From an uncultured Clostridia bacterium (GTDB lineage Bacteria > Bacillota > Clostridia > Oscillospirales > Acutalibacteraceae): 5,932 bases of DNA. Below, piece by piece: positions 5,668 to 5,932 of the stretch. The DNA is taken from positions 1 to 5,932 of the forward strand of contig CAMVYG010000139.1 in the NCBI GenBank assembly GCA_947171615.1, given 5' to 3'. The notes under the pieces are model-generated. The model ran no database searches and was not told the origin of the DNA. It saw nothing but the letters and a program-made list of their open reading frames with translations. Both the position numbers and the translations under genes were made by a program. The first letter of the stretch is position 1. Every line of letters starts with the position of its first letter.

Positions 5668-5720
5668 AATCGGCTTATACCTGAAAAACAAAAATTTTTT
5701 AGAAAAGGCCGGTTCGGCTC

Positions 5721-5749
5721 TTGCAAAGGCCATAAAAATATGGTATAGT
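5721..5749 (+). promoter_or_regulatory. Extended -10 promoter of secG
   Basis: TTGCAA (5721-5726), a 17-bp spacer and TATAGT (5744-5749) fit a sigma-A promoter. TG at 5741-5742 one base before the -10 box makes it an extended -10 type. An A/T-rich block upstream (5683-5706) could act as an UP element. The spacer contains a perfect inverted repeat CCATA-AAAA-TATGG (5730-5743). Transcription would start near 5756, giving a leader of about 35 nt. Confidence 0.75.
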
Positions 5750-5776
5750 TATAAGCACTGTTTTGAAGTTTATTTC

Positions 5777-5782
5777 AGGAGG
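5777..5782 (+). promoter_or_regulatory. Ribosome binding site of secG
   Basis: AGGAGG sits 8 bases before the ATG at 5791 and fixes the start. Confidence 0.85.
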
Positions 5783-5790
5783 AATTACAA

Positions 5791-5932
5791 ATGACCGCAC
5801 TTGAAATTGTTTTTGGTATTGTACTGCTGGTGTTTTCGCTGGCTATTATTATTGTGGTTCTGCTTCAGGAAGGCAGCCAGAAGAATGTGGGTGTAGTGAC
5901 TGGAGGCGCAGATACTTGCCTTTCTAAGAATA
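5791..5932 (+). CDS. secG: Preprotein translocase subunit SecG, 5' part (3' end outside the window)
   Basis: The first 47 codons are visible. Residues about 4-24 form a membrane helix (ALEIVFGIVLLVFSLAIIIVV). This is followed by the SecG hallmark LLQEGSQ (24-30) and by the loop GGADTCLSKN (38-47), which matches the usual G-G-A-D-T-F-x-x-K-N of the family. SecG is a small two-helix partner of SecY and SecE in the membrane channel for protein export. Cys at position 43, where Phe is usual, is a minor oddity. The second helix must lie beyond the window, since SecG proteins are about 70-80 residues. In many Bacillota secG is followed by rnr, smpB and ssrA; that cannot be tested here. It has its own promoter, divergent from the minus-strand RNA candidate. 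Confidence 0.9.
   Translation, partial: MTALEIVFGIVLLVFSLAIIIVVLLQEGSQKNVGVVTGGADTCLSKN

Noticed and set aside
5221..5733. 170-codon minus-strand open frame across the secG-upstream gap
   Set aside because: It runs through the terminator and stems of the RNA candidate and into the nucleotidyltransferase gene, lacks a ribosome binding site, and resembles no family.

Overview
The window looks like a chromosomal segment of a Gram-positive Bacillota (Firmicutes) bacterium, most likely a member of Clostridia. Supporting signs are near-consensus sigma-A type promoters with 17-bp spacers, strong AGGAGG ribosome binding sites, two LytR-CpsA-Psr (LCP) cell-wall ligase genes in tandem, and a short SecG of the Gram-positive kind. 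All six protein genes read on the + strand. No mobile element, tRNA, rRNA or CRISPR array was seen. A genus cannot be named from the sequence alone.

Layout. Positions 1-444 hold the 3' part of an HD-domain phosphohydrolase gene, followed by two terminator-like hairpins (448-501 and 539-581). A sigma-A type promoter (584-612) then drives a small GtrA-family membrane protein (686-1135). The next promoter (1132-1160) is almost perfect, and its -35 box overlaps the GtrA stop codon. It starts a leader of about 240 nt with several hairpins, then two tandem paralogous LCP genes (1409-2632 and 2656-4353) separated by only 23 nt. A sugar-1-phosphate nucleotidyltransferase-like gene follows (4489-5415). 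The 375-base stretch 5416-5790 has no convincing protein gene but is densely structured. On the minus strand it reads as a candidate small RNA with a long closing stem, a branched apical arm and a strong intrinsic terminator ending in seven U. On the + strand it carries the extended -10 promoter of secG, whose first 47 codons close the window.

How the parts fit. GtrA-like proteins are linked to lipid-carried sugars, LCP enzymes transfer lipid-linked glycopolymers to peptidoglycan, and the nucleotidyltransferase would make an activated sugar. The middle of the window is therefore plausibly an envelope glycopolymer module; that link is inferred from family and adjacency. The HD protein and SecG look like unrelated neighbours. 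The most interesting item is the minus-strand structured RNA candidate upstream of and divergent from secG. It has the size and general shape of a 6S RNA, but its family could not be confirmed without a covariance-model search.
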